A stretch of DNA of 64,000 bases from Mimachlamys varia (Eukaryota; Mollusca; Bivalvia; Pectinida; Pectinidae). The stretch lies in assembly GCA_947623455.1 (NCBI GenBank), contig OX392527.1, positions 34,402,201-34,466,200 of the forward strand, in the 5' to 3' direction. The translations under genes were made by a program, and so were the position numbers. Below the pieces are notes generated by a model. It ran no database searches and was not told the origin of the DNA. It worked only from the letters and a program-made list of their open reading frames with translations. Numbering within the stretch: the stretch's first letter is position 1; every line of letters begins with the position of its first letter. This document shows, piece after piece, positions 59,701 to 64,000 of this stretch.

Positions 59701-60942
59701 TACCTCTTTAGTGATGACACAGTAGGCGTACATCACAAAAGTAACCTACCTCTTTAGTGATGACGAAGTAGGCCTACATCACAAAGGTAACCTACCTCTT
59801 TAGTGATGACACAGTAGGCGTACATCACAAAAGTAACCTACCTCTTTAGTGATGACGAAGTAGGCGTACATCACAAAGGTAACCTACCTCTTTAGTGATG
59901 ACGAAGTAGGCGTACATGGCCACAGCTGTGCCATAGGTTATGAAATAGGTAACAGGCTCCATGATATCCCAGGAATAGTCCCACCAGGTGAGTCGGGCTA
60001 ACAATCCAAACTGGACCCCCATCAGACCAAGTCCCATCCAGCCCAGGTTCACAGTACGTTTGTTGGCTTTTGTCGCTAGCTCTTTACGTACCTTATTGGG
60101 AGAAAACATAACCAATTACAAGATTTGAAAACATTAAGTTAAAAGCAATTTTAAGAAACATAAATCATTGCATATAGCATATAGTCGGTTAAAGAATATA
60201 TATCATGTATGTACTGTTAGTATCTAGATCTGTATCTATTTAATAACAGCTAAAGTCTTTATCATTCTAAATCTCTGTATAATACTTTGCTTTCTTTAGG
60301 ATAGCTTATTCAAGATTAACCTAAGTATATCACAGGGTGTTTGACATAAGAACATATAGTTCTATCATCAATGAAATGCTGATTGTTTTTGTTTGTGTCC
60401 AAGTTACTTAAATGCTGCAAATGCAGCGCATGCCAGATAAAACGCCCAAATGAATCAGATCATTTTATCGCCTACTTTCGCACGATACACAAACGTTCAA
60501 TCACAAGGGAGTTTTACGATGATAATGCAAAATTTCCCTTAATAGTAAATGTAAGCAGCTGAATTAAAGATAAATGTGGAATGCATTTGCAGCCTAGATT
60601 GTTTCTTTGGCTTAAATACAGTTTCGAAAAAGTTGTGAAAATAATCAATTTCATTTTTGCTATTAATGATTACAATTCACAAAATGCGATCGATAGCGTG
60701 AGCACAGTAAAAGACTATTCTGAAATATTTTACTCCAAAAAGAAACTGAACTTTTTGCAATGGGGTACAATTGTAACATACCTTTTCCATGGGAGCTAAC
60801 TCCTCTTTGAGGTCCTCTAGCTGTTGTAGTAATGCGTTCTCTTTCTCTATCTGGTACTGATCTATGTGGAGTCTACAGTACAGGTCAGAGATCAAAGTCT
60901 TCATATCTGACATTTCTGCTATATGTTCGTTTGGTAGCGCTT
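56762..60942 (-). CDS. MCU: MCU, mitochondrial calcium uniporter pore subunit (last three coding exons, 5' partial)
   Basis: Exons in transcript order: 60942-60782, 60091-59888, 56944-56762, ending at TAG 56762-56764. They encode the C-terminal half of the pore-forming subunit of the inner-membrane Ca2+ channel. The first exon gives the coiled coil after the N-terminal domain ([34 protein letters not shown]). The second gives helix TM1 ([20 protein letters not shown]), the DIME selectivity motif in YSWDIMEP with its Asp and Glu, and TM2 ([20 protein letters not shown]). The third gives the matrix coiled coil and C-terminus ([36 protein letters not shown]). Phases agree at each junction (EK|VR, KE|EY). 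The 60942 exon starts with the last two bases of a codon, so upstream exons encoding the targeting peptide and N-terminal domain exist; none is recognisable up to 64000. The 3' end of the second exon has been amplified as a tandem array in the following intron. Confidence 0.96.
56998..57150. repeat. About 150-bp spacer block, copy 1 of 3 (MCU intron)
   Basis: Runs from TTATTTCCCTTTGACAGGAG to ATTCAACACATGTAA. It recurs almost unchanged at about 57447-57598 and 58079-58230, each time directly before a new run of 46-bp units. It was therefore duplicated together with part of the array. Confidence 0.93.
57447..57598. repeat. Spacer block, copy 2 of 3 (MCU intron)
   Basis: Second copy of the 150-bp block described at 56998. 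It differs from copy 1 by very few bases (for example GGAAGG for GAAAGG) and is followed by 11 units. Confidence 0.93.
58079..58230. repeat. Spacer block, copy 3 of 3 (MCU intron)
   Basis: Third copy, matching copy 2 including the GGAAGG variant, so copies 2 and 3 share the more recent duplication. It is followed by 37 units ending at the real exon. Confidence 0.93.
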
Positions 60943-63900
60943 CTGCAAACACATAAAAATATAATTCATTGCAAATTACACAGTAGATATATACCATTTA
61001 ACAGTCCTGCTGTAGGCATATGCATAATGTAACATAGTACAAGCATATTGACTGGTGTACGAAATCTGGGGAACTATTTCGGTGCTAATTATTCCTTTTA
61101 GTCCTACAATGTAGCACTTACTGTTGTGTATGGACATTTTTTTCTTGTTTTATATGGCCACACTCATGTATAATTGAATTGGACTGAAGCAAAGGTAGCA
61201 CTCAACTCGTCCCAGAAGTGTTACCCTGTACTAAAACAAACCTCTACATTTGTTTTTCTTTCACAAGAAACACAGACAGTCAGTAGAGAAAGACAATTTT
61301 GTTTATCATTTCCTGTTACATGTCTTTACTTTCTCTATCAGGTATCCTATCGAAGAGTTGTGGATGCTAGACACATGGCAGGGATATTTTGAATTTTCAC
61401 AATTTTACTGATAAATTAATTTAGAATAGAACAGCAGGCTTTGCCTGTTCAAGTTTTCTCATAGCCATATTTACACCAGTTACTGTGAGCAGCTCATTGA
61501 AAGCAATGTACATATATGTATAAATTCTTAAAAACATATCCTTTTTTGGTTTTTCCCCTTCCTGATATCACATATTTGTCATAATTGTACCCAGGGTGCT
61601 TAAAGAAATCAACTTAAATGGGGTTTTTTATTAGGATATTGAATGTGAGTTATGATAGAACAATCAGTATAGACATTCCTATAGCATCACAGGGTGTAGT
61701 TTAGCCATTATCACCAGCCTGGATACATCTCTATACTTACCGTATACATCTCTATATTTATACATCTCTATACTTATACATCTCTATACTTATACATCTC
61801 TATACTTATACATCTCTATACTTATAAGTACATTAAGATGTACTGTAAATCACTGATGGCCTTGTCAAGTCTATTATTTACTGCAATTCCTCCCAAAACA
61901 AGAAGGGGGTGCTTATTATCATTCCAGCAATGAAGTGTCTGGATATGGTCTTAATGGACTCAATTTCAATGATAGATCTTTTTAAGCAAACATAATATTG
62001 CGTGCTAGGGAAAATGCTGTCTGCCTGCAAAGTTCTGTCATTTATAACAGCCATAAAGACCATATCAAGATACTTCAATGCTTATATCAATATATTTACA
62101 CATTTCCTATCTATGTTGCTGACTTACACTGACTTCAGTTTGGTTTAAACAATGATATATATTTCAATATTGACATTGAAATTCGAAAAAGGGAACAGCA
62201 TTTTGAGGGCGAACCTTTGCCATATTCCATATAATACCAAACTAATGACATCATAATCATCATGTGCTTGGTGTCATTTGCTGTCTTTATTCAAAATGTC
62301 GTATTTCTTTAGGTAGTAGGAATTTGTTTTGGAACTGGGAACAGTTTTCTCCACTATACCAGCTGTTCTATTTTACCTTGATAAAATAGTTCCTAATCAC
62401 TAAGTTTGGTTGTTAAGTAATAAAGATTGTACAGAGATCAGGTTGAAAACAACCACAATTCCTTAAAGTTCAAACTGCCTGAGGCCATACTTGATACAAC
62501 CATATATATACCAACATACTGGCTACAGTTGTATAGTGTTGGGGTAATCTGTATAAGAAAACCCTACAATGTCTACAAAGCTTGGTTTAGGTTGCTGAAA
62601 CTCCCTACAATGGCTGATGTATGAATCCTCCTGATTCTGATCTGTGAGTTGTAATGACATACAACTGCTACTGACTGTTATTTACTCACAGAAACAAGAG
62701 CAAGTTTGTGTAAACAGCTGACTCCAAGTCTCAGAAGCCAAAATCATTTTCAGAAATTAAGGTTAGGTTACCTAAATCTTAAGTCCTTTCTCCGCAAACC
62801 ACTACACATTTCCTCACTTCCAGCTCACTAGATAAACTTGTTAGGAGTGACATATTTGGTAGCACACTAATAAGTTAACACACTAGAATTCAAAATAACA
62901 AAGCTTTAATTTGCAACGATATGTTTCATCATGAAGTCACAGGTCATAGCGATTGGTTCTCATTCAGAATATTCCTCTTCGTATGATGTCATAAACTTAA
63001 TTTGCCACTATTATCAGAATGTGATCATGTAAATAAGCGGCTAAAACTTGACTAAAAAGGTCCGAAAAACAATTATTGCCTGATGTCTTTTATTCAATTT
63101 GAAAATAAAGTTTGACAAATATGATGGTCAACCATCACTGGTTGGAAAACCAGTAAATATATTTACATCTTGTATCTTATTTAATTTACGAGAGCTAGAG
63201 GAAATGTTGTAAAGTATCTTTTATATATAATATCTAAAAATACCATGAAAAGTTAACAGTTTATAGGTGGTATATATCTCATTGCTTATAAACACAATGA
63301 AATGTTGTCCTTATTAAAATCTTTCCACATCCATAAAAGCCCAGGCTGATTTGATAATTTCATACACGATATAATTATCTGAGGCTGATTTGAGAATTTT
63401 ACACACTATATAATTATCCAATAATTGCCAGGAAGTGTGTCTATCCATCAGATTTAAACAGCTTTAAGCTTCCTTACAGTAGAAGGAAAGGTTTGCTGCA
63501 ATTTCCTTAAGTATTGAGTAAATGTCACACAAGGATAAAAGCTACATTCACAAGACATTATTACCATGGCTGTTTCCTTTCAGAACTGGGCAACCTGAAG
63601 TGTATAGGGCCAGACATGGACCTGTACATATCTCTATAACATTTGGCTAGCACTTCCCAACGAAATCTCAGAAAATCATGGAAGCATTTAACAGGTAATT
63701 CCTATGAAACATGTGATTACCATATTTCTGACTGTACACAAAGTTGATCGTGCAAAGTCTACCTCATCAACAGGGAGTACAAGCAGTCTATGTCAAGTTT
63801 GGGTCACTGAGATATTTTACTGTATAGGGAAATATTTCCTATCTAAGATGCTTCATTTAACAGCTTGAAAAAAAAATAGAGCAATAAAAACAAATATTCA

Positions 63901-64000
63901 AATTGTATTCTAGAAAACTGATATTCTTGTAAAAAAAGTATCTCCCCTGTTTCTCCATTGACCACTTCCTAAATTCTGAGTGATTTTATTTGAGCTGAAT
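60943..64000. other. MCU intron upstream of the coiled-coil exon
   Basis: I searched the minus strand for sequence encoding the MCU N-terminal domain and found none; frames here are short and unconserved. The stretch includes a 16-bp tandem repeat and is otherwise AT-rich. The MCU 5' exons are probably beyond 64000. Confidence 0.5.
61723..61826. repeat. 16-bp tandem repeat TATACATCTCTATACT, about 6 copies
   Basis: Consecutive TATACATCTCTATACT units with one or two substitutions in the first copies. Confidence 0.93.

Larger units (their letters stand above)
57148..59930. repeat. 46-bp minisatellite made from the MCU exon/intron boundary, 54 copies plus the genuine one
   Basis: The unit on the transcribed strand is ATGTACGCCTACTTCGTCAT, CACTAAAGAG, then GTAGGTTACCTTTGTG. 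That is the last ten codons ([10 protein letters not shown]) of the exon at 59888-60091 followed by its 5' splice site and 16 intron bases. CCTCTTTAG-type phase points fall at exact 46-base steps: 7 units from 57151, 11 from 57599, 37 from 58231, the last being the real exon end at 59887. Nearly all units keep AAAGAG|GTAGGT. Most distal units have TAG for the TAC tyrosine codon; array-end units next to the exon keep TAC. A ten-unit block carrying a TATAG variant is duplicated 460 bases apart (58964 and 59424). Confidence 0.97.

Noticed and set aside
57148..59930. CRISPR-like regularity of the 46-bp array
   Set aside because: The units are contiguous tandem copies without unique spacers, the setting is an animal gene intron, and the unit derives from the MCU exon end.
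61000..64000. Search for the MCU N-terminal-domain exons
   Set aside because: No minus-strand stretch translated to anything like the MCU N-terminal domain with splice sites; the exons are presumed to be outside the window.

Overview
The window looks like intron-rich metazoan nuclear DNA, most likely from a bivalve mollusc. Three widely conserved animal genes can be assembled by translating conserved exons and placing GT/AG splice sites. The rest is AT-rich and packed with minisatellites, MITE-type elements and tRNA-derived SINEs, several of which resemble dispersed repeats common in bivalve genomes. Organism assignment is an inference; no species call is possible.

Layout. (1) 1-4992: a probable terminal coding exon of an unidentified plus-strand gene (2-172), then AT-rich DNA with one MITE; this gene would converge on PTEN. 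(2) 4993-26636, minus strand: complete PTEN (PIP3 phosphatase) coding sequence in nine exons, 463 codons. Its introns carry at least five tandem arrays and several MITEs. (3) 26637-35463: PTEN upstream region, then gene-free DNA with dispersed repeats. (4) 35464-42904, minus strand: complete KDEL receptor (ER retrieval receptor) in four exons, 212 residues, with two MITEs in intron 1. (5) 42905-56761: no recognisable gene; a 37-bp minisatellite of about 3 kb, 38/41-bp arrays of about 1.4 kb, tiny palindromic insertions and a TTAA-flanked MITE. (6) 56762-60942, minus strand: the last three coding exons of the mitochondrial calcium uniporter MCU (coiled coil, both membrane helices, DIME motif, C-terminus); its 5' exons lie beyond the window. 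(7) 60943-64000: MCU intron with no recognised exon.

The three genes act in different places (lipid signalling, Golgi-to-ER retrieval, mitochondrial calcium uptake) and I see no functional cluster; they simply share a strand.

The most striking feature is in MCU. The intron after the pore exon holds 54 tandem copies of a 46-bp unit that is itself the end of that exon (ten codons) plus the 5' splice site and start of the intron, so the transcript carries 54 near-perfect decoy donors upstream of one acceptor. Other points of interest are an intron that cuts the PTEN catalytic P-loop, a 1.7-kb stretch of a PTEN intron with no AG on the transcribed strand, and 20-39-bp palindromic insertions flanked by 7-bp direct repeats.
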